Of a stretch of 64,000 nt of DNA, positions 25,903 to 35,186 are shown piece by piece. The position numbers and the translations under genes were made by a program. The stretch's first letter is position 1; every line of letters starts with the position of its first letter. The DNA is from Caldilineaceae bacterium (GTDB taxonomy: Bacteria; Chloroflexota; Anaerolineae; Caldilineales; Caldilineaceae): NCBI GenBank assembly GCA_011523365.1, contig WTGY01000177.1:62001-126000 (forward strand), in the 5' to 3' direction. The notes beneath the pieces are model-generated. The model worked only from the letters and a program-made list of their open reading frames with translations, ran no database searches and was not told where the DNA came from.

Positions 25903-28857
25903 TTGTTTGCGGTGTTTCTGAACAGTAGCCGCCGCAGTTGGATACGCCGCCTTTTACCCCTCCTTTCAGCCGCTTCGATCCTGGCTTTTTTCGTCCTGCT
26001 TCTCTTCTACCGACTCCTGTTTACGGACCGAGTACTGGCCAGCGGCGACATCCTCCATTACTTCTATCCCTACCGCGACTATGCAGCCGCCTCGCTGCGC
26101 GCGGGCCGAATTCCTTTCTGGAACCCGTACATCTTTATGGGTGCGCCCTTCCTTGCCAATCCGCAGGCGGCGGCGCTCTATCCTTTGCACTGGCCGCTGA
26201 GTTGGCTGCCGGTGACGCGGCAGCTTTACTGGAGTGGGGCCATCCATGCCTGGATCCTAGCCTTGGGCGGTTTCGCGTTGATGCGGCGCTGGGGGATGGG
26301 GTGGCTGGCCGCGGTCGGCACGGGACTGGTTCTGGCGGGGAGTGGATTCTACGGGGGACTGCTGGGACATATCAATCAGATGAATGGGGCAGCCTGGCTA
26401 CCCTGGCTGCTGTGGGCGTTGGAAGGGAGGTGGGCGCCGGAGGAAAGAGCGAAGAGACGTAAGGAGAGCGAGGGGGTTACCGACTCATCGCGTCTTGCTT
26501 CCCATGCCTGGCGTTACGCGGCTTTGCTCCTGCCTTTCGCCATGTTTGTGGCGCTCACTCTGCTGGCCGGCCACACGCAGACGACGTATATCAACCTTTT
26601 CGGTGTGGGTGCATGGCTGCTGGCGACGAGCCTGCGTTCGTATGCGCGCGGACTTCGTCACCTTGCCGCCTCCTTCTTCATTTATGTGCTGGGGGTCCTT
26701 CTGGGTGTCCTGCTCGCCGCCGCGCAGCTGTTGCCTACGCTGGAACTGAGCCAGTTGGGGTTGCGGAGCAGCGGGCTCAGCTACGTGGATGTGACCAGCT
26801 TCAGTTTGCGGCCGCTGCTGCTCCATTGGACGCTGCTGCCCTCTTACGGACTGCGCGACTTGAGCGTTGTTTTTGCTACGCTCGGGTACACGGAGTTTGT
26901 CGCCTATGTGGGTGCGGTGGGACTGCTGCTGGCCCTGGTCGCGGTGGTGAGTCGTCTTCAGCCGGCGGCCGGGAGGCGGCCATGGACATTGGGTCACTGG
27001 CCACTGGTTGCACTGTGCGGGTTCTTTTTTGCCTTGCTGGGCCTGTTCCTGGCGTTAGGACGATGGAACCCATTTTCGTTTCTCCTTTATCATGTGATTC
27101 CCGGCTATGATCTTTTCCGCACGCCTGCCCGCTGGATGATGCTCTATACGCTGGGGATGGCTTTGCTGGCCGGCTTTGGGGTGGAGTGGCTTTGGCACAG
27201 GTTGAGGGATGCTGGCGGCAGTAAGGCGGTCTCGCTGCGCCTGTCTGACGCCGGCGGCGCGGCACTGCTTGCGGTCCTGGCGCTCGATCTGCTGCTGGCG
27301 GCGCGTGCGCTGCCGCATACAGAGCCGACCGCGCCCCAGGCCGTCTACGACGTGCGGACCGCGTCTGCCCACCTGCTGACGGAGCCGCGGCGAGGGCTTC
27401 ACCCTGCAGCCGCGGGGCGGATGCTTAGCATCAGCGATATCACGTTCGACCCGGGAGACATGCCCGACTGGCGGCGCATCCTGCGCGGCGGCGCGCGTCC
27501 GCAACTGAGCGAGGCCGCGTTCACGGAGTTCATCATCGCGCTCAAGTCGCAGGAGATCCTGGCGCCGAACTTGTCATTGCTGTGGCGCATCCCCACTGTG
27601 GACGGCTTCGACGGCGGCGTGCTTCCTCTGCAGCGCTACAATGCCTTTCTGTCGCTGCTAATTCCGCCGGATGAGCTGGTGCCTGACGGCCGCGTACGTG
27701 AACAGTTGCAGACTGTTCCACACGGCGACATACTTGACCTGATGGACGTCGGCTTTGTCGTTACCGACAAGGTACGTGATTTGTGGTTCGACGGTGTGTA
27801 TTACGACCGCCTGATCGGCGCGACTCTGGAAGCTGATGGCGCGAGTGGCCCGGCCGATGAAGGGTCTGGAGACGGGACTCGATTGACGGTTGACGTGCCG
27901 CACAGTTTCGAGGCGACCGCGGTGGATGTCGTCGGCTTTGTAACCTCAGACTCCGACGCAACTCAAGCTGGCGCCGCAAATCAGCCCATAGCGGAAGTAA
28001 CTGCGCTGGTAGGTGGTGAGCGTCTCGCAATTGGCAGGTTGCTCACAGGCAGCGGGGGTGGCGCCTTTAAAGCGACGGAACCCCAGTCAATGTTTGCCAG
28101 CGGTGGCGACGCCCACGTCGTTTTCCAAAGTGGGGAGACGGGGCAGCGGGAGTACCTGGCTCGTTTTGCGCTACCGGAGTCCGCCCGTCCGGTACAGCTG
28201 GAGATCGCACTGGCAGAAGACGCTGGCTCTACCGGGCTGGTGGTGCGGGCAGTTACGCTCATTGACGAGCGCACCAATACGTTCATGCCGCTGCTCCCCA
28301 GTGACCGCGGCAGCTTTCAGCGCGTACACAGCGGCGACGTCAAGATCTACGAGCGGCTCGGAGGCAGCGGGCGGGCACAACTGTTCGAGACGGTGCGGCA
28401 AGTGTCATCACCGGACGACGCTGTAACCGTGCTGCGCGACCTGGCAACGGTTAGCGACTCGCAGGCGGCGGTCGTCGAGGCAAGCGCTGAGGCGGTGGCG
28501 GCCTGGGGGCTCGCGGACGAGGCCGGCGCACCGGCAACGAGAGGGGAGGTCTCGATCATCTCGTATGCGCCCGAGCGGATCGTCATCGGCGTGCGCTCCG
28601 GACGGCCGGGTGTTCTCGTATTGAAGGATGCCTATTATCCCGGCTGGCGTGCGGCGGTCAACGGGGAGGCGGTGGACGTTGTTCCGGCTAACCTTCTCTT
28701 TCGCGGCGTACCGGTGCCGGCCGGTGAGAGTGAGGTCATTTTCTCGTACATGCCGACCACCTGGCGGGCCGGTCTGCGGCTCAGTCTGGCGGGCGGGCTT
28801 TTCTGGTTGGTGCTGGCCTCGCTGACTTACGGTCGCGCGTGGTGGTGGAGACGCTAA
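25903..28857 (+). CDS. large YfhO-like membrane protein (possible GT-C glycosyltransferase)
   Basis: 984 residues, starting at the TTG at 25903 after a GGTGGA site (a GTG lies at 25912). N-terminal helices start SAASILAFFVLLLFYRLL; the first ~450 residues hold about ten membrane spans and the loop motif SGDILHYFYPYRDYAAASLRAGRIPFWNPYIFMGAPFLANPQ, typical of YfhO/GT-C proteins. The rest is an extracellular portion ending in the standard YYPGWRAAVNGE and FRGVPVPAGESEVIFSYMP blocks followed by a last membrane helix. YfhO relatives glycosylate lipid-linked surface polymers. It probably works with the preceding GT2. Length is normal for the family. Confidence 0.9.
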   Translation: MFAVFLNSSRRSWIRRLLPLLSAASILAFFVLLLFYRLLFTDRVLASGDILHYFYPYRDYAAASLRAGRIPFWNPYIFMGAPFLANPQAAALYPLHWPLSWLPVTRQLYWSGAIHAWILALGGFALMRRWGMGWLAAVGTGLVLAGSGFYGGLLGHINQMNGAAWLPWLLWALEGRWAPEERAKRRKESEGVTDSSRLASHAWRYAALLLPFAMFVALTLLAGHTQTTYINLFGVGAWLLATSLRSYARGLRHLAASFFIYVLGVLLGVLLAAAQLLPTLELSQLGLRSSGLSYVDVTSFSLRPLLLHWTLLPSYGLRDLSVVFATLGYTEFVAYVGAVGLLLALVAVVSRLQPAAGRRPWTLGHWPLVALCGFFFALLGLFLALGRWNPFSFLLYHVIPGYDLFRTPARWMMLYTLGMALLAGFGVEWLWHRLRDAGGSKAVSLRLSDAGGAALLAVLALDLLLAARALPHTEPTAPQAVYDVRTASAHLLTEPRRGLHPAAAGRMLSISDITFDPGDMPDWRRILRGGARPQLSEAAFTEFIIALKSQEILAPNLSLLWRIPTVDGFDGGVLPLQRYNAFLSLLIPPDELVPDGRVREQLQTVPHGDILDLMDVGFVVTDKVRDLWFDGVYYDRLIGATLEADGASGPADEGSGDGTRLTVDVPHSFEATAVDVVGFVTSDSDATQAGAANQPIAEVTALVGGERLAIGRLLTGSGGGAFKATEPQSMFASGGDAHVVFQSGETGQREYLARFALPESARPVQLEIALAEDAGSTGLVVRAVTLIDERTNTFMPLLPSDRGSFQRVHSGDVKIYERLGGSGRAQLFETVRQVSSPDDAVTVLRDLATVSDSQAAVVEASAEAVAAWGLADEAGAPATRGEVSIISYAPERIVIGVRSGRPGVLVLKDAYYPGWRAAVNGEAVDVVPANLLFRGVPVPAGESEVIFSYMPTTWRAGLRLSLAGGLFWLVLASLTYGRAWWWRR

Positions 28858-29019
28858 ATCCCTTGCTTCGCGGCGTATAACGCTGTAATGTATAATCGAA
28901 GGATGGAGTTTCTTTTGCAGCGTTTAAGGTCGACGAAGAGTTTCCGGTAGTCCGTCCTCTTTCGCCCGACGAATGGACAACCGGAAACCAGTGCATGCAT
29001 TTCGGGCTCTAAACCGGAC

Positions 29020-29586
29020 GTGATCAACGCATTCAATCGATTCGTCGTCGTTGTGCTTTGGCTGGGGCTGCTGGCGGGCACTGTTTATACGGCGGTATTT
29101 CCAGACAGTACCTTTGGTGCGCTCGTGGGCAGTCTGTCGGTGGCCCAGGAGTTTCTGCGCGCGCAACATCAGGCGAACAGCATGAATTACCTGATCGGCC
29201 AGGTGGCCGTGGGCTCCGTCGCGGTGCTCATTTTCGGCAGCCTGCTGTGGCTGGAGCTGTGGCCCCATCGGCAGCGCGGGGTGCGCATGAAGACGGTGAA
29301 GGGCAGCTCGGTGGAGTTGGACACAGAGAGTATCGCACGTCGCCTGACCTGGCACCTGGACCAGCTTGCCGATGTAATCACGGTATTTCCGGACGTAAAG
29401 TCCCGCGGCAATGCGGTTGACATTCAGTTGGAGGTCGAGACCGCACCTGATATTGACGTGCCGATGAAGACGGACGAGGTGGTGGAATCGACGCGGGATA
29501 TCATTGAAGAGGATATGGGTTTGCGGCTCGGCAAGTTGGACGTGCGTATGCGCCATCTGCCTTTTGAGGATGAGTGGGAAGCGTGA
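29020..29586 (+). CDS. AmaP-like alkaline-shock membrane anchor family protein
   Basis: 188 residues, GTG start at 29020. Two membrane helices are visible (about 5-27 FVVVVLWLGLLAGTVYTAVF and 58-82 VAVGSVAVLIFGSLLWLELW), followed by a soluble domain with SSVELDTESIARRLTWHLDQLADVITVFPDVKSRGNAVDIQLEVE. This matches AmaP, which anchors Asp23 at the membrane in Gram-positive bacteria. No asp23 neighbour is present. It overlaps scpB slightly and may be translationally coupled. A TATAAT at 28891-28896 is a weak promoter hint. Role here is unknown. Confidence 0.75.
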   Translation: MINAFNRFVVVVLWLGLLAGTVYTAVFPDSTFGALVGSLSVAQEFLRAQHQANSMNYLIGQVAVGSVAVLIFGSLLWLELWPHRQRGVRMKTVKGSSVELDTESIARRLTWHLDQLADVITVFPDVKSRGNAVDIQLEVETAPDIDVPMKTDEVVESTRDIIEEDMGLRLGKLDVRMRHLPFEDEWEA

Positions 29587-30143
29587 AGTTGTGCGCCATT
29601 CTGGAGAGCCTGCTGTTCGTGGCGGGGGATCCGGTTACGCCAGCGCAGCTTGCCCACGCGACAGGTTGCCCCGAAGTGGAGGTGACCAAAGCACTGGCCG
29701 CCTTGCAGCAGGAGTATGAGGAGGAGAATCGGGGGCTGCGCCTGCAGCGCCGCGACGGTCGCGTTCTGCTTGTGACGAACCCTTCCGCTTCCCAGGTTGT
29801 GGAGGATTTCCTCAATCTGGACTTGAGGGTGCAGTTCAGTGCGCCGGCCCTTGAGACGCTGGCTATCATTGCATATCTGCATCCGGTGACGCGGGCACAG
29901 GTGGAGGCGGTACGAGGTGTCGACTGTTCCGGCGTGCTGCGTAATCTGCTGCAGCAGGGGCTGGTGGAGGAGTTCGACCGATTGGAAGGGCCCGGCCGAC
30001 CAATCCGTTACGCGATAACCGACCAGTTCATGCAGCATTTTGGGCTGACCAGTCTTGAGGAGCTGCCGCCCCTGGAGACCGATGGAGAGGCGATTTCTGC
30101 GGAGTTTGCGCAGGGGTCGAGACGTTGCCTACCTCGGCAGTAG
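29574..30143 (+). CDS. scpB: segregation and condensation protein B
   Basis: 189 residues. ScpB is the winged-helix (kite) subunit of the SMC-ScpAB condensin that helps chromosome segregation. Landmarks: LCAILESLLFVAGDPVTPAQLAHATG, ALQQEYEEENRGLRLQRRDGRVLLVTN, then the second winged helix ALETLAIIAYLHPVTRAQVEAVRGVDCSGVLRNLLQQGLVEE and GRPIRYAITDQFMQHFGL. The start is a GTG at 29574 inside the end of the preceding gene; a second GTG at 29583 overlaps its stop. ScpA is not in the window. Convergent with the thioesterase gene at 30184. Confidence 0.93.
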   Translation: MGSVKLCAILESLLFVAGDPVTPAQLAHATGCPEVEVTKALAALQQEYEEENRGLRLQRRDGRVLLVTNPSASQVVEDFLNLDLRVQFSAPALETLAIIAYLHPVTRAQVEAVRGVDCSGVLRNLLQQGLVEEFDRLEGPGRPIRYAITDQFMQHFGLTSLEELPPLETDGEAISAEFAQGSRRCLPRQ

Positions 30144-30183
30144 ACGTAACCCCTACCGGTCTGCACGGGCTGTTGCAGAAGTG

Positions 30184-30636
30184 TCAGTCTTTGTCCCCGC
30201 TGGTTTCAACACCCACGTTTCCCGTTAATCGTTGCGCAATCCAGTGCGGCAGGCGCGTCATGCGGCCATCGCCGTCGACGCAGGTGTGGCGCGTGTGGCC
30301 GTCGGCGTAGACGGCGCAGGTGTGCGGGTTGCGGATTTCGTAAACGAATTCGACCTGACGGCTGCGCAGCGACCCCAAGTGCGTGATGACCTGGACGGCG
30401 TCGCCGAAGCGGATGGCTTCGCGGTAGCGGCATTGCAGGTCGGTAACGGCGAGGTTGTAACCGGCGCCGGCGATCTCGGTATAGGGCATTCCGGCCGCCG
30501 CCATCCAGGCGACGCGCCCGGCCTCGAACCAGACGACGTACGCGCTGTGGTGGACGACGCCCATCTGATCGGTTTCAGCGAAACGGACGGTGATGTCGAG
30601 GGGAACGGCGGCGTACTCAGTCTTGTCCATCGGCAT
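30184..30636 (-). CDS. YbgC/4HBT hot-dog fold acyl-CoA thioesterase
   Basis: 150 residues. Hydrolyses acyl-CoA esters. The family motif is clear: ITVRFAETDQMGVVHHSAYVVWFEAGRVAW, with the active-site Asp in the ETDQMGVVHH block, then CRYREAIRFGDAVQVITHLGSL. ATG at 30636; a second ATG two codons later is possible. Its start overlaps the end of the HepT gene (30617), so it is the last gene of a minus-strand run beginning at MntA. Substrate chain length is unknown. Confidence 0.9.
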   Translation of the reverse strand: MPMDKTEYAAVPLDITVRFAETDQMGVVHHSAYVVWFEAGRVAWMAAAGMPYTEIAGAGYNLAVTDLQCRYREAIRFGDAVQVITHLGSLRSRQVEFVYEIRNPHTCAVYADGHTRHTCVDGDGRMTRLPHWIAQRLTGNVGVETSGDKD

Positions 30637-31096
30637 CGGTCAGGGGATTATCGATCCTGTGTGGGTTGTCCCGAATCCAACGTTGAAAGGCCGAGCGTAT
30701 AGACGTCAAATCTCCCAAATCTTCGACACAGACCCGGAATAGTTCTGCCGAGCTGACCTCGTGGTAAACATAGACCATCCGGTTTCGGTAACCGGCCATC
30801 TGCGCAAATAGCTTTTCTTCGCCTCTGTCAAGGACTTCCTTTTCCGCGAGTAGCGTTGCTATATCTCTGTAGGATCCTGCAGGAACGCCATACCCTTTGC
30901 CCAAAATGTGACGCCCGATATCAGATAGCGCTTCCAGGGCACGCCGCAGGCATGACTCGGCTGAATGGACGTTGCGGCTATCGGCAAAGAAGGCGTCCTT
31001 GTCGTGCAGGGGCAACCGCTCGATCTCTCCGATCAGATGATTCAGCAGGGATAGGCGCTCTACAACGACGCGTCGGGAGATAAAGGTCGGAGTCAC
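30617..31096 (-). CDS. HepT-like toxin (DUF86 HEPN family), active-site His replaced
   Basis: 159 residues. HepT proteins are HEPN RNases with the motif R-X4-6-H-X-Y, paired with MntA antitoxins that AMPylate them. The HEPN fold is visible: ESCLRRALEALSDIGRHILGKGYGVPAGSYRDIATLLAEKEVL. The expected motif region reads AGYRNRMVYVYHEVSS: Arg104 and Tyr111 are present but residue 109, normally His, is Tyr; a His follows at 112. Start overlaps the mntA stop by 4 bases, as usual in this pair. The substitution suggests lost or changed RNase activity. Confidence 0.88.
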   Translation of the reverse strand: MTPTFISRRVVVERLSLLNHLIGEIERLPLHDKDAFFADSRNVHSAESCLRRALEALSDIGRHILGKGYGVPAGSYRDIATLLAEKEVLDRGEEKLFAQMAGYRNRMVYVYHEVSSAELFRVCVEDLGDLTSIRSAFQRWIRDNPHRIDNPLTDADGQD

Positions 31097-31560
31097 CTGG
31101 AAGTACCGAGAAGCAAGCGGGCGCGCCCTTCCTTGAGAAAAGCGAGATCGCCCTCTTGCCGCAGGATGTAAAGGTCGTAGTTGTCGGCCGCGTATTCGTT
31201 CTCGGCGTAGAGTCGTTCGCCGTGAACGGCTTCGGCTGCCAGAAAGGGATTGGCGCTATCGAGGCTTACAATATCGACGCGGTCCACTCCGAGCATATCC
31301 TCCAGAGCATGCCCCAGCGCAACCTCTGCCTTCCAGTTGAAGTCGGCGGCCGGGAGCGGTTTCACGCCCAGGTCGACATCGGAGGGGCCGGGGGCGAGGA
31401 CAGAATCCGGCTCGTCCAGCCATGCCAGCGTCTCCCTGGCGCGGCTGCCGAAGCTGTAGAGGATAACAACGCCGTGCTGCTGGCAGATTGCCTCAAGTGC
31501 GGAGCGTTTGTGGTTCGCGGTGGGCCCAACTGGCCGGCGCTGTTCGGGTTCGGTGGGCAT
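31093..31560 (-). CDS. MntA-like nucleotidyltransferase antitoxin
   Basis: 155 residues. The minimal nucleotidyltransferase fold shows the motif VVILYSFGSRARE (Gly38-Ser39) and two metal-binding acids in PSDVDLGV (Asp61 and Asp63). MntA proteins transfer AMP to the Tyr of HepT and neutralise it. The N-terminal 20 residues are weakly conserved. It is upstream of and overlaps the HepT gene, the normal order here. The lpdA stop lies six bases further upstream on the same strand, so the module may be read through from lpdA. Confidence 0.9.
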   Translation of the reverse strand: MPTEPEQRRPVGPTANHKRSALEAICQQHGVVILYSFGSRARETLAWLDEPDSVLAPGPSDVDLGVKPLPAADFNWKAEVALGHALEDMLGVDRVDIVSLDSANPFLAAEAVHGERLYAENEYAADNYDLYILRQEGDLAFLKEGRARLLLGTSR

Positions 31561-31566
31561 GGGTCT

Positions 31567-32997
31567 CTACATATGTATTGCCTGGCCCTCAACGCCGTGC
31601 GCCGCTTCCATTACGACTTCGGCCAGAGTCGGGTGGGCGTGCACGTTGTGTGCGATCTCGGCGGGTGTGAGCTCCATCATCTGCGCCAGAGACAGCTCGG
31701 GCAGAAGTTCGGTTGCATTGGGGCCGACGATGTGGGCGCCGAGGATTTCGCCGTATCTCTGGTCGGCGACAATCTTGACGAAGCCGCTGCGCACGCCCTG
31801 GGCCTGGGCGGCGCCGTTGGGCATGAAAGGGAATTTGCCCACGTTGATGGGATAGCCGGCCTCCTGCGCCTCGGTTTCGGTCATGCCGAGACTGGCGACC
31901 TGGGGTACGCAGAACGTGCAGCGGGGCATAAAGATGTAGCGCTCTGCCGGAATCGGCGTGGTGGCATGGCCGGCGGCGCTTTCGGCGGCGACGATTGCCT
32001 GGGCGCTGGCCACATGCGCCAGCGGCATCTTTCCGGTGCAGTCGCCGATCGCGTAGATGTTTTGGCGGCTGGTGCGCATATACTCGTCGATTTCGATGAA
32101 GCCGTCCTGGTCGAGGGCTACACCGGCGGCGTCAAGACCGACGTCCTCAGTATTGGGTGAGATTCCTATCGCCACCAGCACTTTCTCAACTTCCAGTGAC
32201 TCGGCGCTCCCGTCGTTCACGTCCTTTATCGTAACGGTGACCGACCCTTCACCCAATTCAAAGTCTTCGGTGCGGCTCGAGGTCAGCACTTTGATACCCC
32301 GTTTCTGGAAGGCGCGCACGACCTCCTGCGCGACATCGGCGTCCTCCAGCGGCAGGGCCTGGTCCAACATTTCGACGATCGTCACCTGTGCGCCGTAGGT
32401 GGCGTAGATGTGGCTCAACTCCATGCCGATCGGCCCTGCGCCCACGACCAGCATTGATGCGGGGATCTCGTTGAGACGAATGGCGTGTCGATACTGCAGG
32501 ACGCGTTCGCCGTCGGCTTCGACGCCGGGCAGGTCGCGAGCGCGAGCGCCGGTGGCGACCACGAAACTGGCAGCGGTCACGGTGCGCGGCTCGCCATCCG
32601 GGTTGAGAGGCCCGGCGCTGACCTGCAGGGTGTGGGCATCGGTGAAGAGGCCATGTCCTTCGATGACGTCGATCTTGTTCTTCCGCATCAGGAAGCCAAC
32701 GCCCTTGGTCTGGCGGTCAATGATCTGCAACGAACGATTGACGGCTGCGCCGTAGTCAACCTGCAAGTTGTCAAAGGTGAGGCCGAACTCCTGCGCGTGC
32801 TGAAGCGTATCCAGAACTTCGGCGCTCTTGATGAGCGCCTTCTTGGGGATGCAACCCCAGTTCAGGCAGACGCCGCCAAGGTGTTCGCGTTCGATGATGG
32901 CAGTTTTGAGATTCAGCTGTGCGGCGCGAATCGCGGCCACATATCCGCCCGGGCCTGAGCCGATGACGATCAGGTCATAGTCGTAGTTGCTTGCCAC
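31567..32997 (-). CDS. lpdA: dihydrolipoyl dehydrogenase (E3)
   Basis: 476 residues. FAD flavoprotein reoxidising dihydrolipoyl groups of 2-oxoacid dehydrogenase complexes with NAD. Motifs: FAD-binding IVIGSGPGGYVAAIRAAQ, redox disulfide Cys44/Cys49 in GGVCLNWGCIPKKAL, NAD-binding VVGAGPIGMELSHIYATYGAQVTIVEM, second FAD block YAIGDCTGKMPLAHVASAQ, and C-terminal HAHPTLAEVVMEAAHG with the catalytic His/Glu pair. Downstream of the E2 gene by about 70 bases on the same strand. The E1 genes are not in the window. Confidence 0.97.
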   Translation of the reverse strand: MASNYDYDLIVIGSGPGGYVAAIRAAQLNLKTAIIEREHLGGVCLNWGCIPKKALIKSAEVLDTLQHAQEFGLTFDNLQVDYGAAVNRSLQIIDRQTKGVGFLMRKNKIDVIEGHGLFTDAHTLQVSAGPLNPDGEPRTVTAASFVVATGARARDLPGVEADGERVLQYRHAIRLNEIPASMLVVGAGPIGMELSHIYATYGAQVTIVEMLDQALPLEDADVAQEVVRAFQKRGIKVLTSSRTEDFELGEGSVTVTIKDVNDGSAESLEVEKVLVAIGISPNTEDVGLDAAGVALDQDGFIEIDEYMRTSRQNIYAIGDCTGKMPLAHVASAQAIVAAESAAGHATTPIPAERYIFMPRCTFCVPQVASLGMTETEAQEAGYPINVGKFPFMPNGAAQAQGVRSGFVKIVADQRYGEILGAHIVGPNATELLPELSLAQMMELTPAEIAHNVHAHPTLAEVVMEAAHGVEGQAIHM

Positions 32998-33069
32998 AGA
33001 TTCCTCCGCTAGCTCCAGTGGCCGGCGATCACCGGTCTCTGGAATGTACTCAATCGTGATCCACGGTTG

Positions 33070-34350
33070 TCACGCGCCCCAGTTTTCCAGTCGTTGCACC
33101 ACATCTGCCAGGAAGCTGTCTGCCCCGAAGCCATCGAGGATGCGATGATCAAAGGCAAGGCTCAGGTAGCACATGGGACGGATAGAGATTGTATCGTCGG
33201 CGCTGGGCAGAAGGGGATCGACGGGGGCACCGGACATGCTGCCGGCACTGTTCACGACCGCGCGTTTGCTGATCCTGCCGACTCCCAGAATGGCGGCCTG
33301 GGGCTGATTGATGATGGGCGTGCCAAGAAGGCTGCCGCTCGTGCCGTGGTTGGTCACGGTGAAGGTGCCGCCGCGCACATCGTCGGGCGACAGTTCGCCG
33401 CGGCGGGCCCTGTCTGCCAGATCGTTGACCGTACGCGCAAGGCCCTGCAGATTCAATTCATCTGCGTCCCGGACCACGGGCACAATGAGTCCGCCGGCCA
33501 CAGCTGCGGCGATGCCCACGTGGATGCGCTGGTTCAGTGCCAGACCGGCGTCGGTCCAGCGGCTGTTCACGGTAGGATGTTCGCGCAGCGCGGCCGCGAC
33601 GGCAGCTACAAAGTAGGGGGTGAAGGTCAGATTGACGCCCTTGCGCGCTAACGCCTCTTTTTGGGCCGCCCTGTGGCGCACAACGGCCGTCATATCAGCC
33701 TCAAAGATCGTTACGACATGGGGGCTGGTACGCACGCTGCGGCTCATGTGTTCGGCAATCGCCCGCCGCAAGTTGGAAAGGGGCTGGAGAAGTTCGTCTT
33801 CGCCGGGCGCGGCGCCGGAAGCGGGCTGCGCTGCCGGAGGCTGTTGTTTGCGCGCTTCGATGTAGGCCAGCAGGTCCTTCCTGGTGACGCGCCCCTGGCG
33901 CCCGCTGCCCGGAACTTCGTCCAGGTCGATGTTGTGTTCGGCGCTGATGCGGGCGACGACAGGGCTGACGAAGGCGCGGCCTTGGGGCTTCGCATCAGAA
34001 ACGGCGCCCCGCGTGCGCCGGGATGGGGAGGGAGAGGGGGCTGTTCGGTCGGCTTCTTTGCGCGAAGCTACCGACTTCCCCGGGCCTTCTGCGCCCTCTG
34101 TTATCTCTTCTGCTTCGTCGCCGATGTAGGCGATGACAGAGCCAACCTGAACCGTTGTCCCCTCGGCGGCCAGGATCTTGAGCAGGAAACCGGCGGCGGG
34201 CGCGGGCACTTCAGTGTCGATCTTGTCGGTGGTAATGTCGAGCAGGGGTTCCTGCCGCTGCACTGGATCCCCAGGCTGTTTGAGCCAGCGGGCGACGGTC
34301 CCTTCGAACACGGTTTCGCCCAGTTGGGGCATTTTCACTGGAGTCGGCAT
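33070..34350 (-). CDS. dihydrolipoamide acyltransferase (E2) of a 2-oxoacid dehydrogenase complex
   Basis: 426 residues. N-terminal lipoyl domain (1-80) with the lipoyl-Lys43 in ITTDKIDTE, a Pro/Ser/Arg linker, the peripheral E3-binding domain (about 125-165, VSPVVARISAEHNIDLDEVPGSGRQGRVTRKDLLAYI), then the catalytic domain ending AFDHRILDGFGADSFL with the active-site His and Asp. It transfers the acyl group to CoA. Sequence alone does not separate pyruvate, 2-oxoglutarate and branched-chain types; the length and single lipoyl domain fit branched-chain or 2-oxoglutarate types. Encoded next to lpdA; E1 is missing from the window. Confidence 0.93.
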   Translation of the reverse strand: MPTPVKMPQLGETVFEGTVARWLKQPGDPVQRQEPLLDITTDKIDTEVPAPAAGFLLKILAAEGTTVQVGSVIAYIGDEAEEITEGAEGPGKSVASRKEADRTAPSPSPSRRTRGAVSDAKPQGRAFVSPVVARISAEHNIDLDEVPGSGRQGRVTRKDLLAYIEARKQQPPAAQPASGAAPGEDELLQPLSNLRRAIAEHMSRSVRTSPHVVTIFEADMTAVVRHRAAQKEALARKGVNLTFTPYFVAAVAAALREHPTVNSRWTDAGLALNQRIHVGIAAAVAGGLIVPVVRDADELNLQGLARTVNDLADRARRGELSPDDVRGGTFTVTNHGTSGSLLGTPIINQPQAAILGVGRISKRAVVNSAGSMSGAPVDPLLPSADDTISIRPMCYLSLAFDHRILDGFGADSFLADVVQRLENWGA

Positions 34351-34419
34351 GGTTGGCGCTCCGACGGCAATTGCCAGTGACCGGCGGGTCGCGGCCGGTC
34401 ACTGATCACGATTCGCTGC

Positions 34420-34803
34420 TTAAACCATAGGTTTCTTGCGCTGGACAAGTTGCACGGTCACCTGCCAGGGATCGCGCAGAAAGCAGAGCTTGTCTCCTGA
34501 GGGGGTGTTGTTGATCTCGCCGTCGGGCGTAGCGCCGGCCTGAATCAGACGTTCGCGTTCGCTTTCCATGTCGTCTACGCTGAAGGCAAAGTGCAGGTTG
34601 AAGGGATTGATCTGGGCAAAGTCCAGGTGCTGCATTTCTTCATTGCTGTACAACTCTACCATGCTGCCGTTGTTGTCGTAGACAAAGTTCATGTAAGGGG
34701 GAACATCGCCGGCGGAGACGATTTGCAGGCCCAGATGCTCCTTCCACCACTGTGCCTGTTCGCGGACGTTAGGTACGTTGATTGCGACGTGTTCAAGGTT
34801 CAT
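34420..34803 (-). CDS. VOC (glyoxalase/bleomycin-resistance) family protein
   Basis: 127 residues from the ATG at 34801-34803, followed by the core MNLEHVAINVPNVREQAQWWKEHLGLQI; the frame is open upstream but that region has no ribosome site and is not part of the fold. The vicinal-oxygen-chelate domain shows a metal-ligand His in LEHVAINV, a Glu in SMVELYSNEE, and a second His in NLHFAFSVDD, ending with FLRDPWQVTVQLVQR. Substrate unknown. Isolated between the E2 gene and the sulfatase. Confidence 0.88.
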   Translation of the reverse strand: MNLEHVAINVPNVREQAQWWKEHLGLQIVSAGDVPPYMNFVYDNNGSMVELYSNEEMQHLDFAQINPFNLHFAFSVDDMESERERLIQAGATPDGEINNTPSGDKLCFLRDPWQVTVQLVQRKKPMV

Positions 34804-35186
34804 TGTTGTGCTCCGTAAATGGATGTTTGATGGGAGTGAAATTGATTGATCTGAGTTGTCGATGCCTGGTATTTGGTAGCGGCCCGAGTCACAAAGGGCC
34901 GGCAGGCAGTGAGAGCTTCCGGTCCAGACGCGCCACGCAAGGCGCAGTGCCACTTCGTCTTCTGAACCCAGTTGCAAACTGAATTCCGTTTCGCAATTGC
35001 GTGAGATGATCGTGGTGTCGAACGGGATTCAGATTCAGTTGTAGTTTACCACAGCCGACGCTTTCAGCAGCCAGTTCTGCGTTGCCGGTGAACAGTCGAT
35101 TCGCCGCCTTAAAGGGAAACCGCTGCGGGTCGCGTTGGTTGGAGGGCCTTGCAGGGAGATGCCCCGTACAAGGGAGGGCACTGCAT
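34804..35186. other. intergenic region upstream of the VOC gene; no gene seen
   Basis: About 380 bases between the sulfatase end and the VOC gene start. Frames present are not coding-like. It probably holds the VOC promoter. Confidence 0.4.
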
